A DNA stretch of 64,000 nucleotides from Cymbomonas tetramitiformis (GCA_001247695.2 LGRX02035200.1:83057-147056), one strand, 5' to 3'; shown: positions 31,488 through 44,356, counted from the stretch's first letter. The notes: a model not told the origin generated them from the letters alone. Translations and numbers: made by a program.

Positions 31488-34400
31488 GTGCCATTCCCTC
31501 CTTCCCCGGTCCCCTTTGGGCATCTTCCTCTTAGCAAGAGTATTCTGGAAGGTCGCATTTCACGGCCAGAATTTCACATCTCAATGGGCGTGACCCATGC
31601 CTTTTTCTGCAGGCGCCCTCTGTGGCTTCATGTCTCTTACAGTGCACGCGGGCTGTACAGCAGGTGACGCCAAGTGCATCCATTACTGGATAACACCACA
31701 TGTTTCAGCAGAAGGGGGCTATGCGCTTGCGTGCCAGGTCTGCGGAGGTGTTGAGACGTGCGGGTGGGACTGGGGGGTCGTCGAGAGCAGATGACACGGT
31801 GGATTTGAATCCGAAATTGGTGATGGAGGCACGCAGTGGGGTGGTACTGAGTCCACTTACTGTCCTCAAGGCCGACCCCTTCCCAACTTGCCACACCGCC
31901 GGCTTGCGGGGCCAGATTGAAGGCGCTCCCAACTTTCATCGGGTGCCCCCCCATCCGCCCTTTACCCCTCACTCTCGTTGCCCTATTTTGGCCCGGGTCC
32001 TTCCCCCGTTGGGATCGATAATGTGTGCCACGCATGCAAGTTCTTGGCAGCCGTGGATCGAGGGCATCAGAACCCTGGCGCGCATCCAGTGGTGCACTGT
32101 GGGAGCCATGGCACTTCTCCTAAGCCAGCCTACGCGCCCACCTTCTCAGCAGCACCTGCATGTGACGGGGACCTGCTGTCGACCGCGGTGGTTTCACATC
32201 CAAATTCATGATGCTGTGAAGGGGTGCAATGCAAACCACAGGCTGCAGAAGCAAACTAGGACGGCTCATGGCAGGATTGCCGCGCATCGGGTCCGCGCAA
32301 CGAACAGGTAGCTGTGTAAGGCCCCTTAGTGAGCGGAGTGCCGGAGGGGTGGGGCTGGTGCGGCCGTCGCAGGTGGAAGGAGGCCTGCCGGTGTTTGGGG
32401 TAGGGGTTCCAACGAAGTCCGGCATGCGCAATGTGTTGAATGCGGTAGCGAAGCAGTACCCGGGGAAGCGCTTGCTGTGGGTCAACCTTCGGGAGGAGAC
32501 GGTGGCTTACATCCATGACACCCCCTATGTGTTGCGCGACGCCACCCGCCCCTTCAAAAATATGCAGGTATCTCCTGCCCACTCTTTCAACAACTTGCGG
32601 TTGCGCTATGCCCCCCGCGAGTCAAATATCTGCCCCTAAAAAATGATACTACCTAGTATGCATGTATCCTGCTCCCGCCCCTGGCTGGAATGGCATGCGG
32701 ATTTCGCCTGATTTGTTGTCCAACTAGGTGGCGTTACTGCACGCCTGCCCCTGTAACAACAGGCAGGTGTCACACACTCGCCGTGCTCATGAGTCGCGGT
32801 TATCCCCCTTCCATCTATCTGCTCACGCACTACCGCAGGTTTCACACGCCTTTCCCCTCTCACTTTCCGACGGGTATTGCCCTTGGCCCTCCTCTGGCGA
32901 GAGGCTGGTGTCAGCCAATCGCGCCTGCGGTGGTCGGCTGGCATGGCCACCATTCGTTGGATGATTGCCTTCCTGCCCGCGTTTCCAGTGGCATGGAAGA
33001 CTCCCCATCCAGGTCCTTCCGTGATAAGGTGATGAGCAGATAAGTCCCTGCTAGAATGCTTCTCCTTTTGTGGCTTTTCAAAGTGGCCATTTCTGGGAGC
33101 CGGCTGAGTGCAGTCGGCAGGAGTTTCAGGTAAGCCAACCGGTGTTGCGTGTGGGGGTCGGGTACAGGTATCTGTGCTCTTTGGTTTTCTTCACGCATGC
33201 TGCCCGAGGAGCGCTGCTCAGCCCGGACTGCTGAAGTGAAGGAGGGGGAGGGTGGAGGCCAGGAGTACACCGGGATTGCAGCCGATCGCCTGGAGCGTAT
33301 GGAGGTCCAGCTGAAACAGGACATCATCCAGGAAGCTGGGAAGAACAAGGTCCGGGTCACACCGTGCCCCTCTCCCAAGCGCGAACGCTGTGCGCGTGTG
33401 CCGGCGATTTCGGGGGGGGGTTGGGATGCGCAGTGGTGCGGGCCAGCAACGATGCATATCTGGGTTGGGACGCATGTCCGTTTCAGGGGAGGGGAATGCG
33501 AAAATGGGAGACCTGCACGGGGAACTGAAAGGGAAATACAGAGATGACGTGTTTAGGATGGATCCAAAAATTCAAAAGCTACAGGCTCCGGTGAAAGGGG
33601 CTTTGCCGGCACGCGCCAATTGCTGGTGGAAGGCAGGGACACGGGCGGCCAATGCCATCGCGCTCATGGCGGGTGATGCATCCGACATGACAAATACACC
33701 GACCGTTGGGAGTCCCACTACGCGGCATTGACCACTGAATATGCATGTACCCACATCACAGTCGTGCTAAAGGCAGGAATCCTGCGGCATCGATTCGACA
33801 CCTTGTTTACAGTCGCCGACAGCACCCAGCAGGGGACTAAGACGCGAAGGGGTTTGGGGGGGATCTGGGGATGTATACAGGGCCGAGTGATGGTGTGCAC
33901 GGAGACACAAGCCAAGGAGACGGTGGCGGCGCAATGGGAGAGAGCACAGGAAGAATCCGTCTGTACCTCTGCTGAGGCGTTCAGGGTACGGGCAGGCCGT
34001 CCATCACCTGGGAGACGTGAGGCAATTCTTGCTACCATTGAGCGGTTGAAAAGCCTACAATGTCCACAGAACTGAGAAGATGAAGAGACGAAATATCCGA
34101 GGCGCTTGGCCTCAATAGGCCTCGATGGGCGGGGGGGCGCTCTGAGCAGCGTGGGATGTTGGGGTCCTGCAGGAAATCGAGCAGGCGGATCGGGTGGTGA
34201 ACTACTTGCGGCTACCGGTGACGCATATGCGCTCTTTCAAGGACACGGACTTTGACAAACTAGTGACAACGCTCTCCGCCGCGGATGACATCCCGGCAGT
34301 CATCTTCAGCTGCCAGGTGCCCCTGAGCCCCCGATGCCGGGTCTTCCCTCGACAACCCTTCAGGCGCTGGCCAATCGTGGAGTTGCAAGTGTGGCACGCG

Positions 34401-37400
34401 GAGACGAGAATGCGATGCGCTGCCGGACAGGCGCCATAGACTTGAGAGGGCGCATCGGTGCACACGGGGGCAGCGATGTACCAACCTCCAGGGCTCCTGT
34501 TCGACGGGAGCAGCTTGATTGGAACTACTCTAGGCCACGCCTCGGAGACCTCACAGCCAAGGGCATTCGTGCGCTTGGGCCTTTCTGGAAGGCGCAAGAG
34601 ACAGAGCCGGGGGGAGGTTGGGGGAGGCTGGGGGGATGGAGATTGGCGCAGTCGGGGCGGCTGCGCACGACGACCGGGATGGTGGTGGCGAACTTGGTGC
34701 TGCGCGCGAACATGCCGCCCGCCCACCGTGGGCAGCAGTTCCGCGACGTGAAGCACACGATGTCGGCGCGCACTCTCCACGCGGATCCCGGGCCGAGCCT
34801 GCCACAGGCCACCGAGATCTCACCCTCTCTGAACACATGGACCGGGGGTGGTGCCGGGGGGGGGCCACCGCAAGTGCGCAGCATGGAGTCTAGTGACCTC
34901 CAGGCATGCCCCTGCCTCTCAGGGCCCGTTGCGAGACGAGGCGCTCCCCTGGCGTAGGGCCTTAGTCTAGTGACGTCAACACGAGCTCCCTTCTCTCAGG
35001 GCCCCTGGCGTAGGGCCTTAGTCTGGAACGACATACTGCTTGGGGCGCAGCGAGGCGGGCTGTCCAGTCAGCAAGTTCAAACTGTGCAAAAGGATGTTTT
35101 GCGAGAGAGATTGGGACCCCGTGCAATGAGCCTTGTGGGAGTTCGGTAGGGTAGCGAGGTGTGTGATGAAGGTCTTTGAAGAGTGAGTGAAGAGAACGCA
35201 ACGCTGGCGGTATTCGGGCAGGTAGATAAGCAGGATTGGTTATAAATTAGGGTTGTGATAGGTCACGAGTAACGCAAGCAGCTAAGCGGATGGATGCCTG
35301 GAGCAGATAGAGGAGCTCTCAGGGCTTCCGGGCGGCCTTGATGACCCGGTGATCAGCAGCACGTCGAGGAATGGCGACACGCAATCCGCGGAGTGGCTGC
35401 TGAGGGCTGACTACGGGTGCGTCGAGGAAACGTTCTAAGCATCTGCAATGTCGCTTTGTTCTCAGCGTGTCTCAGCTGTTCCCCACTGCGCAGCGGACCG
35501 CCCGTGTGAGTCCTGTTCTGTGAGGCCGCAGTGCGATGCTTCCTGCCGCTCTGTGCGCTGCCATTCAGGCCCACAGCCCGTCAGTGCTTTACTTGCTCCA
35601 CACTGTTAGCACTGTAGGCCACCGATTGGCACGCTTCGCTTTCCTTCGAGTTTTGAGATGCGCGGGCGCTTGCCCCAGCAAGGACCCTAAACCCTAAAGG
35701 GTCAATTCCATCGCATCTGCTGCACGCCTGGCAATTTTCAGCTCTGCCGTAGGCTGGCGCTGGACCAGGCCCCGGCAGATTGCAAGCCCCATAAGAAGCT
35801 GCCGTCCTCCACTGCAGTGTCTTTGGACCGTACGATGGCGGCGGCTCCGGCGAGACCGTGATGGTGCGCGGCCGGTTACGCAGGACGGTGAGGCGTCTGG
35901 TGCACTCCTTGGTCAATGGTGAGAAGGCAAAGGCAGAGGTGGACGCCGTGATAGAGGAGACGGCCACAGTAGCGCACCTGCGGGAGGTGATCTGCGCGCA
36001 GCGGGCGAGGTGGTCTCGGTCCACTTCCATGCCCTATGAAGAGCGCGTCAAGGTGGCGGCCCGCAGACGGCGGATGCCCCTCTTCTCGCCCTCTTGCCGT
36101 AGAATCGGTCTGATCCGCAAACCCTCGGCAGCCGGGTTCGCTGGGCGCGCTGGGGGGCGCTTGGCGCGACTTCTGAGGCAGAAGGCTTCCGTTTCGATCG
36201 AAGTGAGAGAATGCGGCATCGATGGAGATTGAGAGTGCGATCTCTCTGGGGGAGATGGGAGCAGGTTCGATCAGCAGAAGAGCAGGGCTTGTGGAATGTG
36301 AGGAGTTCTGATTGGGTGGCGCTTGAGAGCAGCAAGTTCTGAAAGGGGGTTTGGGCGGGGGATGGCTGAGAGGGGACGCTGGCGTACACAGAATGCCATC
36401 AAGTATGGAATCGAGCACCTGGAGAGGTGGGCTGTGAATGCCCCCCACGAAGCCCCTGGGAGGCACAGGCGATGGAAAGAGCATATTTCACGTGTGATGG
36501 AGCATATTCCATGTGTGATGAAGCACGAGAGGCGCCGGAGAGCGCGGGGCAAGGGGACGATGGGGGAAGTGCTGCACCTGAGAGGGCGAGGTTGAGGTGG
36601 CGTGCCATCTGATTCGTGTAGTGGTGGTGACGTCAGCATTTTGAGTCAGTGCGCGGTGCTAAGGCTGGGAATGCGGGGAAAGCGGGACGGCCTTTCGCAC
36701 CTCCGCCCGATCACTTGTGCGCGTGCTTTACTATGATAGTATGCGCTAAAAGCCTTGGTCATATGACGCCTATGATCATATGACGCACCGTGAGCCGTGG
36801 TCGTAATATGTGCTATGAGGAGCAGCCCTGTAACGTGCCAGGAGGCGCAGGACATTTGAAGTGCCCCCCGACACTCATTGTGCTGGCATGTGTGGATGTG
36901 TGTGCATGGTGTGAACGGGGACGGCCACTGGAATGATTTGGATGATGGGATGTGGCTGTCCCTGTGGTACCCTTCTGATGGGTACTGCCTCTTTGAGTGC
37001 GTCGGGGATTCGTCTACGGCTCGCTTTTTGGGAGTATCTTGGATTCGTCTGACGCTAGCTCCCTCTCCGTGTACAGTGCTCATGGTTATTACACATGCCG
37101 GGGGACTTGTGTTCTTTGACCTTGATATGAAGTACTGGCGGATCGCTGTGAACGGGGACGACCGCCGGGTGGAAGTGGGTTTTGGGAGGCGGTTATCCCT
37201 GTGGTGCCATTCTGGCGGGCACTGCCTCTTGGAGAGCTCGGTAGATTCGTCTGTCGTGCTGCGAGGAGAGGCAGAAGGTGGTGAAGTACACCTTCTGTGT
37301 TTTCCCTTGAATTTTGTGGGGAGCACTTAGGTGCCCGCATGTTTTCTTTTTTTGACATGGGGTGTCCATGCTGTGTGGTGTGACTGCATTCATGACATAA

Positions 37401-40400
37401 CCATGGACCAACAGGTCCCATCCATCGACCAGGAGCCACTGGGGGGCATGCCAGCAGGGTCCGCTTACTCCGTAACCCAGAGACCAACAATTGTTTGGCG
37501 ACGATCGGTCACATCGTATCATCTTTCCATGCTGCTTTGCATTTGGGTTGGGAATATGTATGTGTTTGTGGTATCTTGTCACGGCCCTGCCCTGCTCTTG
37601 ATTTGCTTCTCACATCCACTGGGATGATGGTGGGCTGGCTTTTGCTTGCCGATCTCATGCCGTTCAATGTGTGTGCATGGTGCGCGAGACCAGGAATTGT
37701 TGGGCGATGATCGGTCACATCGTTTCATCTTTCCATGCTGCTTTGCATTTGGGTTGGGAATATGTATGAGTTTATGGTATCTTGCCACGGCCCCGTCCTG
37801 CTCTTGATTTGCTTCTCACATCCACTGGGATGAAGGTGGGCTGGCTTTTGTTGGCCGATCTCATGCCGTTCAGTGCATGGTGCGCGCGTTTGAGGCGGCG
37901 CCACATCTGCGCTGCGATAAGGCCCTTCGAGTCGCTAGGTCCTTGGGGGGTCGGATTCTGACTGGTTGTGGCTGTGACGGCCGGCGGTGGACGCGAGATC
38001 AGGTATATTATGTTAATCATGTTCACGGTCTGGCTGCATAGCGTGGACGGCCACCTCACTTTCCAGCAATGGTTGAACGATCATCCTGAGGTGGGCCCCC
38101 TCAGTGCATCGCTGGCATCAACTCTTCCGGGCATACCATTTACGCCAGGCGTTGTATGCAAGAGTGTAATTGCGGGCTGCGTCTGGCGACGGGCAGTAGG
38201 GGTCTGGGGCGTGTTTGACCCTGCGGAGTGGGTTGGGGCGGGGGCTGTGCACAGGTGGCATCAGCAAAGAAGTTTCTCCGGGAGAACCCGCTCGTGGCCC
38301 TCGACTACCACCGCACGGCGGACCCCTACAGCGTGCTTGCGGCGGCAGGGCCCTCCCTCGGTGGCGCCGGCGTCTTCTCCCGCCCAAGCACCCCCTCTCC
38401 GTGGAAGCCCGCGGATCCCCCGCCACCTTGGGGCTCGGGCATCACACCTGACCAAACTCGCCAGCCGTGCCACGCCGCACTTCCTCCAGAGCCGGGCAGC
38501 AGCGGCCCCGGTCCGAGTGAGAGCTTCGTGCTCAAGTCGCGGCGCGGCCGAGTGCTCGCTCCCGACCTCGTCCTCACCCGTTACCACTTCCCGGGCAAGG
38601 TGCGGACCCCCACCCGCCACATTTGGACGCGGCGCGGTCACGGCCATGAGACGCAGACGTTACGCGCCTGCGCCGCAGAGGGGGAGTTGCAAACAACAAG
38701 GCTGGGTGGTGCTTTTGCCGGTTCAGCCGCGCATTTCTCGGCGCTCTGGTGGCGATGGGGCTTCGGGCGGTGCGTTTTGGGGGAAGATGAAGGGCCGCGG
38801 AGGGTGTGGCGGTGCTTGCAGAGAAAAACGGACACCGGCGTGCCGAGCTACACGCGGCCTGACGGGCTGCCCATGTGCGCGGTGGCCACCCCGACAGTCC
38901 GCGGGCTCCGGCTGCTCCTGCAGGAGCTGGCGACGGCACCGGGGCGCGTGCAGCTGAAGAACAAGGCATCCCTCGTGTTGACGGACCTCAGAGATGAGCC
39001 CCTGGTGTACATCTGCGGGGAGCCGTATGTGCTGAGGGAGCACGGCCGGCCCACGCAGAAGAGCACGCACGCAGATATCGAGAGTATGTCCCTTGAGAAG
39101 GTGGAGGAGGCGCTGTGCCATGACATCCTCAGTGAGATCAAGAACTACCGAGGGCACATGCTGCTCCACAACCCAGAGGACGAAGTCAGAGATGCAGGTG
39201 CGCCGCTTCTCCTTCAACCGCCGCAGCCGTCTGCGGAGGCGGCTTCGCGAGCAATATGGCGCCGGCATCGTGGCGATGCACAGAGCCTTGCTCTGCCGCA
39301 GCAACAGCTGTGGCGTGGCTGATGGTCTGAGCGTATCAACCGCTCTTGAGGAGTGCAGTCCGGAGAGCGCCACGTTCGGAGATGAACCCGCGTGTTATCA
39401 CGGAGGATGCGTGTGGGCTGTGCTCCGAATGCTTTGCTAAGGTCACTTTTGCTTGGACGTATGCAGATGCAATCCAGACCGTTGACGGAGAGCCCCTAAT
39501 ACAGTCGTTCTGGATGGACTTGGGCCCTAACCCCTTAGCGCTTGTGCAAACCCCTCTCGGGGTGAGACCCCCGCCGTTTCTTCCTCGGCATTGCACCCTC
39601 CGAGCACAGCATCGCTCTACTGCGAGTATGCACGAGTGATGTGTCACATGCACACTATGGGGATTGGCTGTGGTGAGTCAGCATAGCGCCTGCGTGCCGA
39701 GTGCCTTGCTTGTGTTCCGCACATCGGATGCAGCATCCAGCAGCTTGGAGGCTGTCCGCCGCATGCAGCACACAGGGTGGCAGGGCAGGGCATCATGTAC
39801 AGAAGGGCGGTCCCCACATGTGCTCAAGAAGTAGGTGCGGCGGAATTGCTGAAACTCCAAACAAATTGTTTCTCAGGGTGTGCTTTTGTGACGTCGCACG
39901 CTGAGAAGCTGTGAGGATTGCTGCCAAGCCGTTGATGCAGACCGCGCTCTGCATTCCAGACGATTGAAGATCACGCCACCGATGGGGTTTTATTCAACAG
40001 GTGGCGCAAGAGTTGATGAAGCAGGGGCTCTCAATAGCGTATCGTCGAGTACCCCTAAGCTACACCCGCAATATCTCCACCATGGACCTGGACGCCCTGC
40101 GCACCCACGTCCGTCCCAGGAGATTGCCACAGGCCCCCTTAGCCCCCAGTATGCCAACCATAGATGTACCCGGGTCTGCTCTGGTTGCATCCAGTGGATG
40201 CGGTTCCCGCTCAGATATGCTTGATCCAATTTCCTCCGTTGGATCCAAACGGTGGAATGGCCGTGAGCACACTTCGCGCCCTCCATGCCAGCGCCTCATA
40301 TCTCCTGCTTGCCAGATGTGATGCATCGGTGTATGGAGCTCTGTCAGCATTCGGCACAGCATCGTAGCTCCGCCAATGCTCCGAGAGCGCACAAGCCGCG

Positions 40401-42349
40401 GCGCAGGGACTCGCCTCCAAAGCTCTGCAGTGGCGCCGTGTCCTGGAAACCAGCCTCAACAATCTCAGTGCCGAACCGAGTGCACGTCATGTATGGCGCA
40501 GACCCGCGGGGCGCTGAGAAACAGAGGGTGGGGAGGACGTCTTGAGAACAGCTCGACTCAGCGCCACCGCCAACAGGCTCCCAATCAATCAACTACGTCT
40601 TCATGACACAAACAGGTGCTGCACCGATTCCCCAACGAGAACCTGCCTTGACATCTTCCCTGACAGGGTCGCCGGGAGTCTCCATCTCTTTCTGGCTGTA
40701 CATGTCTCTCGGCAAAAGGAGTATATGGTCTCAGGCTGTTGCAGGGTTTATAAGAGCATGTTGGTGGCGCCTGTCACGGTGAGAGAGAGGGATCAAGAAG
40801 AGGAAAGCGCGGGTGACGTGCGGGGCGTGCTGCACGTGGTGTGCAGGGTATGGTGCGGCGGGGTATGCCATGGCCATGACCGCGTGCGTGCTGGCCTCGC
40901 GAGGCGTGCTGACCGTGGATCCCCAGGACATGAGGCCGGGCAAGCGGCATCTGGAGCAGGGAGAGTACCGGGAGATTCTGAGCTTGATGCGCGTGCTGGA
41001 GTCCGGGTCATCCTGCAAGGGCCGCGCCGACTGGGCCGTGTCCCGGTGAAAGCCTTTCCGCCACACTCCGCACCTGCATGGATGGAAACTCCACACACAG
41101 TCGGGTCTGCCCGGGGACGCCACACACTGAGGATGGCCTATGCTGTTCAACTGCTCTGTGGGAATCGGTCCCCTGCGAAAGGGGTCTGGTGCGTTTGGCG
41201 ATCGAAATGTGGCAGCAAGACTTCTGGCGAGTTTATCGGCTGACAAACTATTTGAATTGGCATACCACCTGGCCACGACCTGCCACTTTATCTTGTGGAG
41301 GGAGATTTGTAGCGCGGTTGGATGGATACGCGCGTCAGTAGCAGCGCGCGAGGGTCCACATGAAGTGGCTTCGGATTCTTGCTTCCGACCTTGCAAGCTT
41401 GTCCAGTTCGTAACAAGCCCAAGCAAAGATGTTTGATTTCATGATCTGCATTTGACTGGGACACGCTCTCCATTATCTGACCTCATTTTTTCTAAGATAG
41501 AATGGGAACAGGCAATTGCCTTTTGTCATCGATGCCATATCAGACGGCAGATCAAGTTCATAACGATGATGCGCTTCAGGCTAGATGTTGACTACTGGTG
41601 TCCCTACAGAGGCAGAATCTTGTGTAACTAATTTGTAAGATGGATGGTTTCTGGTGCGTGCAATGATTACAGCTCTGACAAGCGTTGCTGTCCGTCGATA
41701 TGTGGCAGGTGTGCTCAGGCTGGAAACATCATTGCTGATCTCCACAGGTACGGGGAAGACCTGGCAGATTTGAGTGCGCCGGCCTTACGTGCAGGAACTC
41801 ATTTGAGTAAATTGACAGCCGCCATGAGCTCTACCATCTAATTTGCATTGCATGCTAGCATCAGCGGACTTCTATTCTCGCATGGTGTTATGCAACCAGA
41901 ACGCTTGCACTTACGTTGAGTTTGCTGCAATGCAGGTGCACCACTCAACTTGAGGCAATCAAACAGGATGACCAGCCGGCTTTCAAAGAACTAGAGCTTG
42001 TTGGCACATCTCATTTACAGCGTTACTTTTTGCTTGGTGCGCATTTCTTGCAGTTCCTCTGTCAGACACGATATGTGGATTTAGTTGCGTGTAATTTCCC
42101 ATGACCTCGGTGCATGATTCTTGCAATTCTTTTGGCATCTAATTTCATGTTGACGCATCGATCATATAGGGTGCCATTGTGTTTTCATATGCTGAGACGA
42201 TTTTCTTCGGGTAATGCGGTGGTGCAGTTGCTTACAATGCGTATCTCAGTAATGTTTCTGCATTCAACGCGAGCAACGACACCTTTGCGGGCTACATAGA
42301 GCAGCGGGGTGAACTTAAGCATCTGATCAGCATCCTCAAGTTGGAATAA
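26738..42349 (+). CDS. PALD1-like: Paladin-like multi-domain phosphatase, about 30 exons
   Basis: Thirty exons on the plus strand join in consistent phase, apart from a few uncertain borders, to about 1425 residues ending at TAA 42347-42349. The N-terminus MGCLSCC suits N-myristoylation at Gly2 plus palmitoylation of the adjacent cysteines, so the protein is probably membrane-tethered; animal paladin also starts with Met-Gly. Three copies of the paladin unit follow, each beginning with a V-L-S-K/P-type strand and LK-D/S-H-F-P-G, then V-x-G-V/A-x-P-T and L-R-E/D-E, and ending before Y-L-E-R-Y-type helices. Paladins belong to the cysteine-dependent phosphatase superfamily; animal PALD1 acts on phosphoinositides, and the plant substrate is less clear. 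Domains 1 and 2 keep CX5R (Cys about residue 270 and 690); domain 3 does not. The order and three-domain plan match land-plant paladin proteins (about 1250 residues); this one is longer through loops in domains 2 and 3. TGTAA occurs at 42591. Confidence 0.85.
31015..31262. repeat. Minisatellite in paladin intron 10
   Basis: About 20 variable copies of a 10-13-bp unit, CATCACAGCCT(C/T)G, fill most of the intron before exon 11 (31289). The array stops about 30 bp before the acceptor GGGCAG|CG. In some frames it is open and reads as Ser/His/Pro repeats, but that is a by-product of the array. Confidence 0.9.
31613..38090 (+). other. Paladin-like gene, exons 12-22: phosphatase domain 2
   Basis: Exons: 31613-31663, 31791-31942, 32373-32567, 33263-33349, 33881-33985, 34173-34316, 34652-about 34873, about 35307-35416, 35818-36052, 36392-36426, 38003-38090. 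Landmarks are EGAPNFHR (13), FGVGVPTKSGM and VLRDATRPFKNMQ (14), EYTGIAADRLERMEVQLK (15), RVMVCTE (16) and FSCQ|SGRLRTTTGMV (17/18). The loop is CX5R but reads QSGRL instead of the usual QMGRG. Then come LVHSLVNG...TVAHLREVI (20) and GIEHLER|YIMLIMF across the 1.6-kb intron 21. Relative to domain 1, two exons (4 and 5) are fused as exon 14. The end of exon 18 and start of exon 19 are my best guess. Confidence 0.75.
36427..38002. repeat. Paladin intron 21 with internal duplications
   Basis: This 1.6-kb intron contains a 205-bp tandem duplication (the unit beginning TCGGTCACATCGT at 37506 and 37711, matching over most of its length). It also contains an older pair of about 100 bp near 36908 and 37146, sharing GTGAACGGGGACG and CACTGCCTCTT. 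No coding exon is needed inside it, because flanking exons join as GIEHLE-R-YIML. Confidence 0.75.
38255..42349 (+). other. Paladin-like gene, exons 23-30: degenerate domain 3 and C-terminus
   Basis: Exons: 38255-38599, 38822-39197, 39467-39561, 40001-about 40202, 40847-41045, about 41673-41747, 41936-42036, 42228-42349. Landmarks are CAVATPTVRGL, LTDLRDEPLVYICGEPYVLR and MLLHN (24), LIQSFWMDLG (25), SIAYRRVPLSY (26), GYGAAGYAMAM (27) where a phosphatase loop would be, GRCAQAGNI (28), HLQRYFLL|VAYNAYL (29/30) and the final DTFAGYIEQRGELKHL. There is no CX5R, as in plant paladins, so this is a pseudophosphatase domain. Exon 23 holds a Pro/Ser-rich insert of about 60 residues. The exon 26 donor (40193 or 40202) and exon 28 acceptor are uncertain. 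Confidence 0.7.
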
Positions 42350-43317
42350 ATTCATGCGTATGTATGTGCCTATTGGTGTGTGAGCAATATTCTCGCCTTC
42401 AGTGCGTCAAAGTAGTATATTTTTGGAACACTGCAAGTAGACCAAGATTCCATTGCTGGTTGTGGTGATTGCTGCTAAGCAGTATGAGTGGTGTCGTGTG
42501 CTGATATGACGCTCTTCAGAGACATATATGCGTAGCAAAATACTGTTGTAGTGAACAATTCATTTTCTAGTAGTTTATTTCTAGTATGCTTGTAAAAAGG
42601 ATGATTGACCATGAGCAAATTTGGGCTAAGCTACTTGGTGATCATTATGTAATTATTATTATTGTTGCATTGTCAGTAGACACGTGATTTGCCTGTTGTG
42701 TATGCAAGCCACAAATGAGACTACTGATGGCATATTGCAACATTCAGCATGAAAATCTGTGCAATGAGCATGCGGCTGCCATACGATCACACGGGGAGAG
42801 AGATAACAGCATTATATGGGCATCATCTTTTTGTGAAGGCTGCAGCATTGACCTTTCGTATGTGACTTGTAGGAGCACTTTTAGGAATTAGATGTACGTT
42901 TTCATCGGAAACACGTGACCCAGTTTTCCCACTAACATGTGCTGGTGCAAGATAAAAACGTGGATAATTACCATAGTGTCTACATTATTGATTTTATATA
43001 ATTCATTAATGGTTGAGAAAAAGGTCGCTAGTTAAACAATGAACCATTCCATTGTTGATTTAAAAAGAAATTTTCAAATCGCCAAATTAAAAAGAAATCA
43101 GACGGTTTGGATCAACGACTGAAACGAACAAACTACAGTAAATGATTATAATTGATATTTAGGATTCGTCAACATGAGAAAATTTAACAAAGGTTAAAAA
43201 ATCCTCACGAGTCGTGGGCCCATCAACCAAGCGAATTACCGTGTCACCGCACGGCGTCACCCAGACTCGCCCTTTCGACTTTGGCATCGCCATCAGAGTA
43301 CGTAGCCAACAGAATCA
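42350..43317. other. AT-rich intergenic DNA, no gene seen
   Basis: 3' flank of the paladin-like gene. It contains TGTAA at 42591 and A/T-rich tracts from 42930 on. No credible ORF. Confidence 0.5.
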
Positions 43318-43612
43318 TGTCTGGAAGCGAAGGAGAGAGGGATGAGGACCTGGCCCACTACATAGATAGTGAGTCATCGAGTCACGCAGGGAGTGGCCGG
43401 TGCATGCTCTTCAAGAAATGCCAAAACCGACTGCCGGTGTGACAACGCTACCCTCGGGGACGGAACTTGCCTCCCAGCGCGCGCGGCGAAAGCTCGACAA
43501 GCGCAAGCAGAGCAAGTTGGTCAGCTTCGGGGTGAAACCAAGCGTTTCCTTAGCTGCAAGCAACCATGACCCGGCAACGCTCCGCCGTAAGGAAAGCTAT
43601 GTTATACCGTAG
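43318..43612 (+). CDS. Possible small two-exon gene, unknown
   Basis: ATG 43318 opens MSGSEGERDEDLAHYID and reaches a strong donor (ATA|GTGAGTCATC at about 43370). A second open stretch to the stop at 43612 is lysine/arginine-rich (ARRKLDKRKQSKLVSFG). It could be the second exon via an acceptor near 43386 or 43417. The acidic start and basic second part resemble the N-termini of transposon-encoded proteins, but no domain is visible. Confidence 0.3.
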
Positions 43613-44000
43613 ATGGATTTGCCATGTGCAGGCCTTATCATAATCGCCGAAAATCCGGATTCGGGTCGTATTCGTACTGCATTTGTAGACTGGTATAGGG
43701 GCTGATTGCCGCATTAGCTTGTGCGTTAAGGTAGGCTGATTCTGAGCCCGTTTAGGGGCAGATTTTCAGCTCATGTATAATGGCTGACTTTTGAGCCCAC
43801 ATAGGGGCGGCTTCTCAGCTTATATGATGGCCGACACTACTGAGCCCATATATGTGTCAGATTTCAGCTAATATAACGGCTGCCGACTTTGCGCCCATGC
43901 AGATGCAGGTTTTTAGCTCGAAACAGTAACTACAACTAACATAAATCAATAACACAATATATTTATTTATTGCCAATCTACTGCAAGATTTATGAATTCA
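43613..44000. repeat. Degenerate GAGCCCATATAGGGGC-type repeats
   Basis: Five or six imperfect copies of a unit of roughly 45-60 bp lie between about 43700 and 43925. Each contains a variant of CTGA(T/C)TTTGAGCCC(A/G)TATAGGGGCAG(A/G)TTTTCAGCT. No coding content. Confidence 0.6.
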
Positions 44001-44235
44001 ACAAACAAACAAACAAACAAACAAACAAACAAACAAAGGAGCGTAAAAAATATGTACAATGCGCGTAGGCAAATGCCATGTATGGTAGTATGCCCGTAGG
44101 CAAATGATTTTAATGTACTATACCCGTAGGCAAATGATTGTAATGTAGTATGCGCGTAGGCAAATGATTTTAATGGTAGTCTGCGCGCCGTAAGCAAATG
44201 ATTTCAATAGTTATCTGCCCGTAGGTAAATGAAAA
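44001..44235. repeat. (CAAA)n microsatellite and a 28-bp tandem array
   Basis: 44001-44037 is nine copies of ACAA/CAAA. From about 44060 to 44235 there follow about six copies of a roughly 28-bp unit CGCGTAGGCAAATGATTTTA(A)TG with substitutions. Both are non-coding. Confidence 0.9.
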
Positions 44236-44356
44236 TGATAGTGTGTCATCCGTAGACAGACCGTGAACAAGCGGGATAGTGCAACGAGTGTTGTGTTCGG
44301 TATATATAACTGTTTACCGAACACAATGCAAGAGGTAGCCGCCATGTAGACTACAT

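Noticed and set aside
34334..34957. A single 207-codon plus-strand gene
   Set aside because: Only the part from 34652 onward matches the phosphatase loop; the preceding stretch is intron 17 of the paladin-like gene read through.
43967..44197. Hydrophobic LFVCLFVCLF peptide on the minus strand
   Set aside because: Produced by the (CAAA)n microsatellite and the 28-bp array.
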